From Eikenella halliae (GTDB lineage: Bacteria; Pseudomonadota; Gammaproteobacteria; Burkholderiales; Neisseriaceae), in contig NZ_LXSQ01000003.1 in the NCBI RefSeq assembly GCF_001648475.1, positions 1 to 64,000 of the forward strand: DNA of 64,000 bases, read 5' to 3'. The notes below the pieces were generated by a model, which was not told the origin of the DNA, made no database searches, and was given only the letters and a program-made list of their open reading frames with translations. Within the stretch, counting starts at the first letter, position 1; every line of letters starts with the position of its first letter. Positions 7,863-16,372 of the stretch are shown here, piece by piece. The position numbers and the translations under genes are program-made.

Positions 7863-8356
7863 AAAAACACATCGGCACCCTCCTCCTGCTGGCCGTGCTC
7901 GCCGCCGCCGGCTACATCCTCTTATCTCCCAAACGTCAAATCGCACCCGACTTCGCCCTGCCAAACCTGCAAGGCCAAACCGTGAACCACATCACCCTGC
8001 AAGGCAAAGTTACCCTCATCAACTTCTGGTTTCCCTCCTGCCCAGCCTGCGCAACCGAAATGCCCAAACTCATCCGGATGCACCAAGATTACCAAGGCAA
8101 AAACTTCCAAATCATTGCCATATCCATCCCCGTGCCCAGAGACCCCCTGCCCGTGGTGCAAACCTACGCCCAAACCCACCGCCTGCCCTTCACCGTGCTC
8201 CACGACGCACAAGGCCATACCCAGCAGGCCTACCAAGTCATCGCCGCCCCCACCTCCTTTCTGGTGGACAAAAACGGCCGCATCGTCAAAACCTATGTGG
8301 GCGAGCCCGACTTCGCCGAAGTGTACCGCCTAGCCGACCAACTGCTCGCTGAATAG
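7859..8356 (+). CDS. TlpA-like thiol:disulfide oxidoreductase
   Basis: Membrane-anchored thioredoxin-fold protein acting in the periplasm. 165 residues: N-terminal hydrophobic anchor (GTLLLLAVLAAAGYILL), then a TlpA/AhpC-TSA-type domain with LQGKVTLINFWFPSCPAC; CPAC is the redox pair, and APTSFLVDKNGRI holds the cis-proline region. I chose the ATG at 7859, which overlaps the preceding stop; a much longer in-frame ORF begins far upstream but would run through two genes. Likely role in disulfide reduction or cytochrome c maturation, not established. Confidence 0.85.
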   Translation: MKKHIGTLLLLAVLAAAGYILLSPKRQIAPDFALPNLQGQTVNHITLQGKVTLINFWFPSCPACATEMPKLIRMHQDYQGKNFQIIAISIPVPRDPLPVVQTYAQTHRLPFTVLHDAQGHTQQAYQVIAAPTSFLVDKNGRIVKTYVGEPDFAEVYRLADQLLAE

Positions 8357-8367
8357 ACAGCACAATA

Positions 8368-8407
8368 TTTTCAGGTAGCCTTCCCCCGCAGAAAGGCTAC
8401 CTGAAAA
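8368..8407 (+). terminator. Inverted DUS pair after the TlpA-like gene
   Basis: TTCAGGTAGCCT (8370-8381) and AGGCTACCTGAA (8394-8405), stem extended by flanking TATTT/AAATA, 12-base loop. It separates this group from truB. Confidence 0.6.
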
Positions 8408-8442
8408 ATAAACCACCAAATAATCAATCAATAATCCACACC

Positions 8443-9345
8443 ATGAAACCCCAAAAACGCCCCCTCGACGGCGTCCTCCTGCTCGACAAAGCCACCGGCC
8501 TCTCCAGCAACAGCGCCCTCCAGCAAGCCCGCCGCCTCTACCGTGCCGAAAAAGCCGGCCACACCGGCGTGCTCGATCCGCTGGCCACCGGCCTGCTTCC
8601 CGTCTGCTTCGGCCAAGCCACCAAATTCGCCCAATATCTGCTCGATGCCGACAAAGCCTACATCGCCACCCTCCGACTCGGTCAAGCCACCGACACCGGC
8701 GATGCCGAAGGCAGCATCACCGCCACCAGCCACACCGAAATCAGCCAACCCGACTTTCAGTTAGCCTGCCAGCAGCACCTCGGCGCACAGCAGCAGCTGC
8801 CCCCCATGTATTCCGCCCTCAAGCACCAAGGCAAACCCCTCTACCAATACGCCCGCCAAGGCATCGATATCCAACGCCAGCCCCGCAACATCCATATCCA
8901 CGACATCCAAATCCTCCGCTTCCAATTCCCCGAAGCCCAAATCAGCGTGCAATGCAGCAAAGGCACCTACATCCGCACCCTCGCCGAAGACATTGCCAAA
9001 AGTGCCCACACCCTGGCCCACCTCACCGCCCTGCGCCGTACCGCCACCGCCGGCTTCCAAATCGAACACAGCCACAGCATCGAAAGCCTTGCCGCGCTCA
9101 GCGAAGCGCAGCGCGACGCCCTACTGCTGCCCTGTGATGCATTGGTGCAACATCTGCCGCAGTACACCGCCAGCGAACAAACCATCCGCGCCCTGCGCTT
9201 CGGCCAAACCCCTGTTGCCCCGCCGGAGCTGCCCGAAAACACCCCCCTACGCATCTACGCCGCCAACGGCGAATTCATCGGCCTCATCACCAGCCGGCAA
9301 GGCTACCTGAAAGCCCTGCGCCTAATGAGCACGCAAGCCGACTGA
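8443..9345 (+). CDS. truB: tRNA pseudouridine(55) synthase
   Basis: Makes pseudouridine 55 in the T-loop of tRNAs. 300 residues with GVLLLDKATGLSSN at the N-terminus, the catalytic block GHTGVLDPLATGLLP (the Asp is the nucleophile, about residue 48), the KAYIATLRLG and YSALKHQGKPLYQYAR motifs and a C-terminal PUA-like part. A DUS near 9300 encodes GYLK. The normal neighbours rbfA and rpsO are not adjacent. Confidence 0.95.
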   Translation: MKPQKRPLDGVLLLDKATGLSSNSALQQARRLYRAEKAGHTGVLDPLATGLLPVCFGQATKFAQYLLDADKAYIATLRLGQATDTGDAEGSITATSHTEISQPDFQLACQQHLGAQQQLPPMYSALKHQGKPLYQYARQGIDIQRQPRNIHIHDIQILRFQFPEAQISVQCSKGTYIRTLAEDIAKSAHTLAHLTALRRTATAGFQIEHSHSIESLAALSEAQRDALLLPCDALVQHLPQYTASEQTIRALRFGQTPVAPPELPENTPLRIYAANGEFIGLITSRQGYLKALRLMSTQAD

Positions 9346-9346
9346 A

Positions 9347-9375
9347 TTGGGCCAACCCCATATTTATGCTAGAAT
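9347..9375 (+). promoter_or_regulatory. Promoter of the surface lipoprotein gene
   Basis: TTGGGC (9347-9352), 17-base spacer ending in TGC, then TAGAAT (9370-9375), i.e. an extended -10. A start near 9382 would leave an unusually long leader of about 98 bases before the ATG at 9480. Confidence 0.6.
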
Positions 9376-9479
9376 CGCGCCCTTTGTTATCTCACGTTCT
9401 CCAAGCCATGCCAGCCAACCATCGCTGCACGCGATACCCGGTCAGCAGGCCGAGAACCTTCTCAACACAAGGAATAATA

Positions 9480-10268
9480 ATGAAAGCACAAACCCTACTG
9501 GCCATCGCCATCACCGCCCTTGGCTTAGCCGCCTGCGGCAGCAGTGGCGGCGGCAGCCCGATCGACAACGGCCGCAACAGCCCCAACCCCAACAGTCCGA
9601 TTAATCCCGACGACCCCAACCCGGGCGGCGGCAATCCTCCACCCCCTCCCGCTAATCAGCGTACCGGCAAAGCCATTACCCTGTCGTCCAACGGCTATCA
9701 GCGCATCAGTGAGCAGGCTCTGTCCTTTACCCAGCAATACTTTGGCACTCTGAAGGTAGATGGCCAAGAACTGTTCATTATCCCTCCTGGTGTGTCTGCC
9801 CTCGGCCTGCTTGATCTACAAGCAGGAAACACCGCGCATGTAGGCCAAATTATGACGCAATCCAGCTATGGCTATGTCCGCGAAGGAACGGGTGCTCAGG
9901 GCTACATGTTCTCACAAGGCATCGTAACCTCAGCCAACGACATGCCTACCAGCGGCACATTTACCTACTCCGGTTATGCCGTTCACGCCCCAGTGTCTAA
10001 CCAAACCAATGCCCAGATTGAAAGCGGCGCGGCCAACTTCAATGTTAATTTCGGCAACCGCACCATCAGCGGCACGCTTACTCCCAACAACACAGCCGTT
10101 GTGTTGGATAACGGCATCATTTCCGGTAACAGCTTTAGCGGCACGGCCAACTCTGGCGCGAAATTCAGCGGCCACTTCTATGGCGGCCATGCCGATGAAA
10201 TGGGCGGCACCTACTACAAACCAGGTGAGTACACCGGCGCTTTCGGCACACGGAAAATCGCGCCTTAA
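9480..10268 (+). CDS. TbpB/HpuA-like surface lipoprotein (probable Slam-dependent)
   Basis: 262-residue lipoprotein: signal peptide with lipobox LAAC (Cys19), then a Gly/Pro/Asn-rich linker (about residues 20-60) and a beta-rich domain ending in GAKFSGHFYGGHADEMGGTYY...GAFGTRK. That ending is the hallmark of the C-terminal barrel of transferrin-binding protein B, HpuA and factor H-binding-protein relatives, which Slam translocons export to the cell surface. The ligand (metal protein, haemoglobin or complement factor) cannot be read. I start at 9480 because an AAGGAA precedes it and the lipobox position is right. No Slam gene is in the window. Confidence 0.8.
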   Translation: MKAQTLLAIAITALGLAACGSSGGGSPIDNGRNSPNPNSPINPDDPNPGGGNPPPPPANQRTGKAITLSSNGYQRISEQALSFTQQYFGTLKVDGQELFIIPPGVSALGLLDLQAGNTAHVGQIMTQSSYGYVREGTGAQGYMFSQGIVTSANDMPTSGTFTYSGYAVHAPVSNQTNAQIESGAANFNVNFGNRTISGTLTPNNTAVVLDNGIISGNSFSGTANSGAKFSGHFYGGHADEMGGTYYKPGEYTGAFGTRKIAP

Positions 10269-10318
10269 TCAATCTGGCTGAACTGCTTTTGCTGTGGAAT
10301 TCAGCCAAGCAGCAATAC

Positions 10319-10353
10319 AACAGGCTACCTGAAACTTTTTCAGGTAGCCTGTT
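10319..10353. terminator. Tight DUS-pair terminator between convergent genes
   Basis: CAGGCTACCTGAAA (10321-10334) and TTTCAGGTAGCCTG (10338-10351) with a loop of 3 bases. Shared by the lipoprotein gene (+) and ygfZ (-). Confidence 0.8.
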
Positions 10354-10386
10354 TCTTATTACGCTTTAATCCGGCAGGCGGCTATC

Positions 10387-11244
10387 TCATTCATCCGCTT
10401 CCGTTTCAAACAACAACTTCAGCGTTTGCAAAGCCTGCCCGCCGGCCTGCAAGGCCTTGCCTGCCGCGCCGTGTTTGATAACCGCCAGCAACACGAAAGC
10501 CTCATCATGCGCCGCGCTGTTGATCACAATGCCCACTTCCTCGCCATCGGCTTCCACCTTGCTGCCCACGGCTACAGGCTGGGCGCTGCAGCACACCGCC
10601 ATGCCGCGCCGCACTTGGCCGCGATATTGCGCACGGGCGATGATTTCCTGCCCCGGATAGCAGCCTTTTTTGAAATGCACGCCGCCGAGCAGGTGCTGAT
10701 TCAACATTTGCGCCACACAACTTTCTGCGGTGGGCTGTGAAATCCACGGCCGCCCCTGCAGAATTTCGGCGGCCTGCCAGGCTTCGGCAGCGGCAGGGCA
10801 GTCGGCATCGGGCAGTGGCGCCGGGCTGAGCACCATGCGGTTACCACCGGCCAAAACCAGCGTAATCAGCCCGTTATCGCCTTCCTCGGCGGCAAATTTG
10901 AGCGCGGCGGCATCCGCGCCCGTATCCGCGCCGCTTTGGCCGTACACCTGCCAGGCACTGTCGGTGTGGAACACCGTTTTGCTGCGCAGCACAAACATCC
11001 GCAGCCGCTTTATCGTGGCTTCCAGCAAATCCGCCGCCATCACCAGCAAGAAACGGTCGGCACGGCGCAACACCAGCATATTGGCCAACACCCGACCGCG
11101 CGGCGAATTGTAGGTGGCGAAACAAGCCTCGCCCGGCTGCAAATCCAAAATGTGGTTGGAAAGCTGGCTGTGCAGAAATTCGGCGGCATCCGCGCCGCTC
11201 GCTTCCGCCACGCCGAAAAAGGGCAGTTTGCAAAGTGTGTGCAT
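10387..11244 (-). CDS. ygfZ: Folate-binding YgfZ/GcvT-like protein
   Basis: Tetrahydrofolate-dependent protein needed for maintenance of some iron-sulfur enzymes. 285 residues; the N-terminal GcvT-like fold includes FLHSQLSNHIL and NSPRGRVLANM, and the family signature KKGCYPGQEIIAR is near residue 200 with the conserved Cys. Transcribed alone toward the lipoprotein gene. Confidence 0.88.
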   Translation of the reverse strand: MHTLCKLPFFGVAEASGADAAEFLHSQLSNHILDLQPGEACFATYNSPRGRVLANMLVLRRADRFLLVMAADLLEATIKRLRMFVLRSKTVFHTDSAWQVYGQSGADTGADAAALKFAAEEGDNGLITLVLAGGNRMVLSPAPLPDADCPAAAEAWQAAEILQGRPWISQPTAESCVAQMLNQHLLGGVHFKKGCYPGQEIIARAQYRGQVRRGMAVCCSAQPVAVGSKVEADGEEVGIVINSAAHDEAFVLLAVIKHGAAGKALQAGGQALQTLKLLFETEADE

Positions 11245-11295
11245 GATTTTCTCCTGTGTTTTAGCAAACGAAATTTAAACCGATACTGCATTGGC

Positions 11296-11340
11296 CCGAC
11301 TGTACTATCTGCGGCCAGCCGCCTTATCGTGATTAAACTC
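11296..11340. repeat. Relic of a Correia-type element
   Basis: ACTGTACTATCTGCGGCC, then AGCCGCCTTATCGTGATTAAACT, resembles one half of the CREE core seen at 22388 (GTACTGTCTGCGGCTCGTCGCCTTGTCCTGA) with many changes. No intact terminal repeat remains. Confidence 0.4.
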
Positions 11341-11362
11341 TGATTCGTGGCATCTGATTTAG

Positions 11363-11614
11363 TCAGTAATTCTTCTCGCCAAAAAAGGCATAAGTTGCAT
11401 CGTGGAACAGCTCGCTTTGTGCGCTGTCGGCATATTCCAGCCGCGCTAATTCATCGTCAAACCCCGCGCGCACTGCCTCCAACACATCTTGCGCCATCTC
11501 CGGCGGCAGGCTGCGCAGCAGGCTTTTCAGCGCGCTACCCAACACCAGGTTTTGCACGCGCAAAGCCTCGCAACTCTCTTCCAAATAGCTGATTCTCTGA
11601 TTAATTTCTTCCAT
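11363..11614 (-). CDS. Small conserved hypothetical protein, coiled-coil N-terminus
   Basis: 83 residues. The first half (MEEINQRISYLEESCEALRVQNLVLGSALKSLL) is a probable short coiled coil; the rest is acidic. A purine-rich AAGGAAGAAGG precedes the ATG. No signal peptide or membrane segment. Function unknown. It is divergent from the gene at 11823, with an inverted DUS pair (11743-11754 and 11771-11782) between them. Confidence 0.6.
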   Translation of the reverse strand: MEEINQRISYLEESCEALRVQNLVLGSALKSLLRSLPPEMAQDVLEAVRAGFDDELARLEYADSAQSELFHDATYAFFGEKNY

Positions 11615-11822
11615 AACCTTCTTCCTTTCCGCCCCAGGCCACGCTGCCGGGCAACGGGGCGGATTATAAGCTCAAGCCCGGCGCTTGGACAGCCGCCACC
11701 CACAGAAGCATATTTATATGAAATAATATCATCCGTTACGTTTTCAGGTAGCCTCACGGCGAGCAATCAAAGGCTACCTGAAACAGCCAATACCAAGCAA
11801 ACCCCTCCTCGGAAAAACCACC

Positions 11823-12806
11823 ATGACCCAAGCGCAAGATAATCTGGTTTTCACCCTCAACGACGACACCTCCTCCCCGCAATCCACCGCATCAGACACC
11901 GAAGATTGGGAAAAAGGCCTGGAACGCCTGCAACAAAAACGCCGCCATCTGGCCAAACAGGCACAACAACCGCCTGCCGCCCAATCCAACCGCCACCCTT
12001 CGGCTGCCCTCCTATACGATACCTTGGTGGCCGAGCCCAACCCAACGCCTGCCCCGGCCGCCGCGCCTATTGCCGAACCCCGCACCGCACCGCTTCACAC
12101 GCCCGCACCCGCGCCCGTGGCAGAACCTGCCCCACAACCCGCCAGCACCGGCACGCGCCCCAGCGCGCTCAGCGGCAGCCGCCACCGCCGCCTGAGCCTG
12201 GACGAACAAAAACAAGCCTATCAAGCCTATCTCCAACATTGGCAGCAACAGCACAACCTGCAAACCGCCAGCTCCGAAGCCGAGCTGAATAATCCGCAAA
12301 TCCTGTTTCAAGAAGACTGGCTGGCCGCCCAAAACTCCCTGCGCGTCGGCCGCGACGAGCCAGTGGTCGAGCAGGCCACCGTGTGGCTGGGCGGCGCACA
12401 GCCCACGGTAACGCCCGATCAAGACGTGGCCGAACAAATCGAAGCTGCCGCCGAGGCGGCCGCACAGCCCGAATACGATGCCCAAGCCGAGCCCGGCACC
12501 GCCGCGCTGGCCGCCGCTGCCGAGAAAGTGGTGCTGCTCAATGCCTATGCCCTGCCCGGCAATCTGCAACACAAAATCCTCTGCCTGAGCGAGCAAGTCC
12601 TGCTCGAACGCCTGGCCGAAAAACTGCGCCCGCATCTGGCCGATGCCGTATCCGGCATGGTGAAAACCGCGCTTCAGCGGCAAACCGCGCTGATGGTGCA
12701 GAATATGCAGCAGGCCTTCTTAGACGAAGTGCCCCGCCTAGTGGACGACGTACTGGCCTACAACCTCGCCCGCGCCCTGGCTGCCGTAAAAAAAGAACAG
12801 CTATAA
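11823..12806 (+). CDS. Hypothetical protein with disordered middle and helical C-terminus
   Basis: 327 residues. Residues 1-50 are acidic, about 50-120 are Pro/Ala-rich and probably disordered (repeated AP, PAP, AEP), and about 230-327 are helical (LERLAEKLRPHLADAVSGMVKTALQRQTALMVQNMQ). The C-terminus distantly recalls PopZ/DUF2497-type helical ends, but I would not assign it. No membrane segment. It is a single gene, ended by a DUS-pair terminator at 12823. Confidence 0.65.
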   Translation: MTQAQDNLVFTLNDDTSSPQSTASDTEDWEKGLERLQQKRRHLAKQAQQPPAAQSNRHPSAALLYDTLVAEPNPTPAPAAAPIAEPRTAPLHTPAPAPVAEPAPQPASTGTRPSALSGSRHRRLSLDEQKQAYQAYLQHWQQQHNLQTASSEAELNNPQILFQEDWLAAQNSLRVGRDEPVVEQATVWLGGAQPTVTPDQDVAEQIEAAAEAAAQPEYDAQAEPGTAALAAAAEKVVLLNAYALPGNLQHKILCLSEQVLLERLAEKLRPHLADAVSGMVKTALQRQTALMVQNMQQAFLDEVPRLVDDVLAYNLARALAAVKKEQL

Positions 12807-12821
12807 CAGCCAACCCCGAAT

Positions 12822-12864
12822 CAAGGCTACCTGAAAATCCCCGCCGATTTTCAGGTAGCCTTTG
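12822..12864 (+). terminator. DUS-pair terminator
   Basis: AGGCTACCTGAA (12824-12835) and TTCAGGTAGCCT (12850-12861) with matching flanks (AAGG...CCTTT); loop of about 12 bases. Confidence 0.65.
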
Positions 12865-13035
12865 CCATTTTGCGCCGCCTCGAGGCCAGCGCATTCGTTT
12901 CATTTCAACAATCCATTGTATTTCCGATAAATTCTAGAAAAGTAAATTCCTTCTGTTCGCGTAAAAAACTGCTAAAATGCGCTAGACAATTCATTGGTTG
13001 CAGTACTTTCATCAACTTGAATTAAGGAGTAGGAA

Positions 13036-14538
13036 ATGGACAACAAACTCGGGTTTAAACCCATACCGATGGCGGTGGCCGTTGTGCTCACGCTGTTGAT
13101 TTGGTTTGTCATCCCCGTGCCGCAGGGCGTTACCCCCAATGCCTGGCATCTGTTGGCGCTGTTTGTGGGCGTGATTGCCGCCATCATCGGCAAAGCCATG
13201 CCCATCGGCGCACTGTCGATTCTCGCCATTATGCTGGTGGCCATTACCAAGGTAACCGTGCCCGAGCTTGATCCCGAAGGCAACCCGATCAAAAACCCGG
13301 CCACCGTGGCCATTAAAGACGCGCTGAGCTCCTTCGGCGACCCGCTGATTTGGCTCATCGGTATTTCCATCATGATTTCGCGCGGCATCTTGAAAACCGG
13401 TTTGGGCTCGCGTATCGGCTACTACTTTATCTCCTTGTTCGGCAAGAAAACGCTGGGCATCGGCTACAGCCTAGCCATTTCCGAGCTGATTCTCGCCCCG
13501 GTAACGCCCAGCAATACTGCGCGCGGCGGCGGCATCATCCACCCGATTATGAAATCCATTGCGGGCAGCTTCGATTCCGACCCGGAAAAAGGCACGCAAA
13601 GCCGCATCGGCAAATACCTGGCCTTGGTAAACTACCACAGCAATCCGATTACCTCCGCCATGTTCATCACCGCCACCGCGCCCAACCCGCTGATCGTGGA
13701 TCTGATTGCCAAAGCCACCAACTCCGATATCCACCTGAGCTGGGGCACTTGGGCCATTGCCATGCTTGTGCCCGGCCTAGCAGCCATGTTCCTGATGCCG
13801 CTGGTGCTGTATTTCTTCTTCCCGCCCGAAATCAAAGAAACCCCGAACGCTTCCCAGTTTGCCAAAGACAAGCTGCAAGAGTTGGGGCCGATGAACCGCG
13901 GCGAGAAAATCATGCTGGCGATTTTTGCCATCCTGCTGCTGCTGTGGGCAGGCATTCCGGCCATGATTTTCGGCAAAGCCTACGCCGTCAACCCCACCAC
14001 CACCGCCTTCCTCGGACTCTCCCTACTGCTGCTCAGCGGCGTACTCACCTGGCAGGATGTCCTGACTGAAAAAGGCGCATGGGACACCGTTACCTGGTTC
14101 TCCGCCCTGGTGATGATGGCCACCTTCCTCAACAAACTCGGCCTGATTGCCTGGCTCTCCAAACTCTTGGAAAGCGGCATCGGCGGCATGGGCATGGGCT
14201 GGGTTGGCGCGGTAACCCTGCTGCTTCTGGCCTATATGTATGCCCACTACATCTTCGCCAGCACCACCGCCCACATCACCGCCATGCTCAGCGCCTTCTA
14301 TGCCGCCGGCCTGGCCTTGGGTGCGCCCCCCATGCTCTACGCCCTGCTGCTGGCCTCCTCTTCCAGCATCATGATGACCCTCACCCACTACGCCACCGGC
14401 ACCTCCCCCGTGATTTTCGGCTCCGGCTACACCACCCTGGGCGAATGGTGGAAAGCAGGCTTCATCATGAGCGTGGTCAACCTCGCCGTCTTCGTGGTTA
14501 TCGGCGGCGTTTGGTGGAAAGTGATGGGTTACTGGTAA
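13036..14538 (+). CDS. Sodium-coupled dicarboxylate/anion symporter (DASS, SLC13/CitT family)
   Basis: Inner-membrane carrier for di- or tricarboxylates or related anions. 500 residues with about 11-12 hydrophobic segments. It has SNTARGGG (near residue 158) in the first half and ASTTAHITAM (near 412) in the second, the paired clamshell motifs that bind sodium and substrate in DASS carriers. The substrate cannot be deduced. AAGGAGT at 13024 is the ribosome-binding site and TGCTAAAAT at 12970-12978 a probable extended -10. Closed by a DUS-pair terminator. Confidence 0.88.
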   Translation: MDNKLGFKPIPMAVAVVLTLLIWFVIPVPQGVTPNAWHLLALFVGVIAAIIGKAMPIGALSILAIMLVAITKVTVPELDPEGNPIKNPATVAIKDALSSFGDPLIWLIGISIMISRGILKTGLGSRIGYYFISLFGKKTLGIGYSLAISELILAPVTPSNTARGGGIIHPIMKSIAGSFDSDPEKGTQSRIGKYLALVNYHSNPITSAMFITATAPNPLIVDLIAKATNSDIHLSWGTWAIAMLVPGLAAMFLMPLVLYFFFPPEIKETPNASQFAKDKLQELGPMNRGEKIMLAIFAILLLLWAGIPAMIFGKAYAVNPTTTAFLGLSLLLLSGVLTWQDVLTEKGAWDTVTWFSALVMMATFLNKLGLIAWLSKLLESGIGGMGMGWVGAVTLLLLAYMYAHYIFASTTAHITAMLSAFYAAGLALGAPPMLYALLLASSSSIMMTLTHYATGTSPVIFGSGYTTLGEWWKAGFIMSVVNLAVFVVIGGVWWKVMGYW

Positions 14539-14911
14539 CCCGAAGCGTTGCGCCGGTAACGTTGAAGCATAACGGAAGGCTACCTGAAAACGAGCGAAGC
14601 AAGGTTTCAGGTAGCCTTTTTTATAGTCGATCAACAACGCACAGCGTAGATCGATACGTCGGGGCTTGAGCAATCGGCAGGCAGTTAGCCCGTGCTGTTT
14701 CAGGCTACCTGAAAACAAAAAAGGTCACACCGATTTTTCAGGTAGCCCCAAATTGCAGAAGCCGGGTCGGATTCTCGAACCCGATATTCTCAGCATAACG
14801 TTTTTGTCGGATATCAGTATCCGCCCCACGGTTTGACGCCAGATTAAAGGCTACCTGAAATCCTGTCAGCAGGTTTTCAGGTAGCCTTTCTCTTTTTCGG
14901 CCGGCAACCCC
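14539..14911. other. DUS-rich intergenic region with terminators and a short palindrome
   Basis: It holds the terminator of the symporter gene (AGGCTACCTGAA 14577-14588, TTCAGGTAGCCT 14606-14617, then TTTTTT), further DUS copies near 14704 and 14740, a GGTCGGATTCTCGAACCCGA palindrome at about 14765-14785, and the ispA-side terminator (14848-14859 with 14876-14887). No coding sequence is credible. Confidence 0.7.
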
Positions 14912-15799
14912 TTAGTTTCGCCGTTCGGTAACGAAGGCGGCCAGTTGGCGCAGGCGGTCGGCGCGGGCGTCGAAGCCGGACAAGGCCTGCTGCGCTTCGG
15001 CCACGAGCCGTTCGGCATAGTCGCGGGCGGCGTTCAGCCCCATGAGTTTGACATAGGTGGGTTTGTCGGCTTCTTGGTCTTTACCGGCGGTTTTGCCCAA
15101 GGTGGCGGTGTCAGCCTCGCAATCGAGCACATCGTCGATCACTTGGAAGGCAAGGCCGAGTTTGGCGGCGTAGTCGTCGAGCCGCGCCAGGGCGGCATCG
15201 TCCAAATCGGGGCAGCTTAGCGCACCCAGAGCCACGGCGGCGCGGATCAGGGCGCCGGTTTTCAGGCGGTGCATGGTTTCCAATTCGGCCTGGCCGATGC
15301 GCTGCCCCACGGATTGCAAATCGATGGCCTGCCCGCCGGCCATGCCGAGGCTGCCGGAAGCGCGGGCGAGAGTGTGCACCATTTGCAGCTGCCGCGGCGC
15401 GGGCAGGCCGTTGGGGCGGCTGAGCACGTCGAAAGCGAGGGTTTGCAGCGCATCGCCCACCAAGAGGGCGGTGGCTTCGTCGTATTGGACGTGGCAGGTG
15501 GGTTTGCCGCGGCGCAGGCTGTCGTTGTCCATGGCGGGCATGTCGTCGTGCACCAGGGAATAAACGTGCACCAGCTCCACGGCGGCCAGGGCGGCTTCGG
15601 TAGCGGCGGCTTCAGATTGCCCCAATTCGGCGGCAGCCAGCACCAGCAGCGGGCGCAGCCGTTTGCCGCCGCCGAGCACGGCATAGCGCATGGCTTGGTG
15701 CAGCCGCTGCGGCAGGCTGTTTTCTGCGGGCAGCACACGCTCCAGCACGAGTTCGGCTTGGGCGCGGGCGCGTTGTTGCCAATTATCGGATTTATTCAT
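14912..15799 (-). CDS. ispA: (2E,6E)-farnesyl diphosphate synthase
   Basis: Condenses IPP with DMAPP and GPP to farnesyl diphosphate for undecaprenyl and quinone synthesis. 295 residues: GGGKRLRPLLVL, first aspartate motif DDMPAMDND (about residue 86), second aspartate motif DDVLD with the following TLGKTAGKD..., and CHVQYDEATALLVGDAL. The normal length and single short gap match IspA. Its start overlaps the xseB stop by 8 bases, the usual xseB-ispA arrangement. Confidence 0.95.
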   Translation of the reverse strand: MNKSDNWQQRARAQAELVLERVLPAENSLPQRLHQAMRYAVLGGGKRLRPLLVLAAAELGQSEAAATEAALAAVELVHVYSLVHDDMPAMDNDSLRRGKPTCHVQYDEATALLVGDALQTLAFDVLSRPNGLPAPRQLQMVHTLARASGSLGMAGGQAIDLQSVGQRIGQAELETMHRLKTGALIRAAVALGALSCPDLDDAALARLDDYAAKLGLAFQVIDDVLDCEADTATLGKTAGKDQEADKPTYVKLMGLNAARDYAERLVAEAQQALSGFDARADRLRQLAAFVTERRN

Positions 15800-16019
15800 C
15801 TTGTTCCAACACCAGCTCGCGTTCCACGCCGGAATCCAGCACTTGCAGCTTCTGCTCCACTTCGGCCAGCCGCGCTTGACAGAAACGCACCAGTTCGCTG
15901 CCTTCCTGATAGGCGGCCAGCGCGTCTTCCAGCGGCATATCGCTGGCCTGCATGGCTTGGTTGATGGCTTCCAGCCGGCTCACGGCTTCTTCAAAGGTTT
16001 TCGGTTTTTTCTTGGTCAT
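15792..16019 (-). CDS. xseB: Exodeoxyribonuclease VII small subunit
   Basis: Small subunit of the exonuclease that degrades single-stranded DNA. 75 residues, entirely helical, with the pattern TFEEAVSRLEAINQAMQ...PLEDALAAYQEGSELVRFCQARLAEVEQKL that defines XseB. Upstream of and overlapping ispA. Confidence 0.93.
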   Translation of the reverse strand: MTKKKPKTFEEAVSRLEAINQAMQASDMPLEDALAAYQEGSELVRFCQARLAEVEQKLQVLDSGVERELVLEQDE

Positions 16020-16372
16020 GGCGGGTTTGCGGCAGTTCGATTCAAGGGCGGGATTGTAGCACAGCGGGCGGACAGGTTTCAGGTAGCCCCGTTGTGCGGC
16101 GGGCTACCTGAAAATCTGTTTGCCCCCGCCCAAGCGTATTTTTCAGGTAGCCCCTAAACCCGAAAAGCGGCCGACAGGACATTGGCCACCGATGTGCCTC
16201 CCCTGCCGGCGCAACCAAACGCCCCGCCGTTTTCAGGTAGCCTGCCGCATCATCGGATAACACATACTGACACACCGCCCGCTTTCATTTACAATCGGCA
16301 CGGCAAAGCAGCCGGAATAACCCGTCCGGCTGAAATATTTTATTTGTGACCACCTGCCAATAAGGAAACCCG
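16020..16372. other. Intergenic region with DUS copies and a divergent promoter
   Basis: Four DUS or near-DUS copies (about 16079, 16101, 16143 and 16234) and a promoter for the antiporter gene. No coding sequence is credible: the minus-strand ORF here consists largely of DUS translations. Confidence 0.6.
16267..16295 (+). promoter_or_regulatory. Promoter of the NhaD-like gene
   Basis: CTGACA (16267-16272), 17-base spacer, TACAAT (16290-16295). Leader of about 70 bases; AAGGAA at 16362 is the ribosome-binding site. Confidence 0.55.

Noticed and set aside
7199..8356. Long ORF reading into the TlpA-like gene
   Set aside because: Its first 220 codons overlap two well-supported genes in other frames and are Arg/Pro-rich; the true start is 7859.
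14764..14790. tRNA-like GGTTCGA/TCGAACC words (also near 20900 and 37230)
   Set aside because: They resemble a T-arm, but no acceptor stem, anticodon arm or 70-90 base cloverleaf can be drawn; they are short palindromes of the GGATTCTCGAATCC type.
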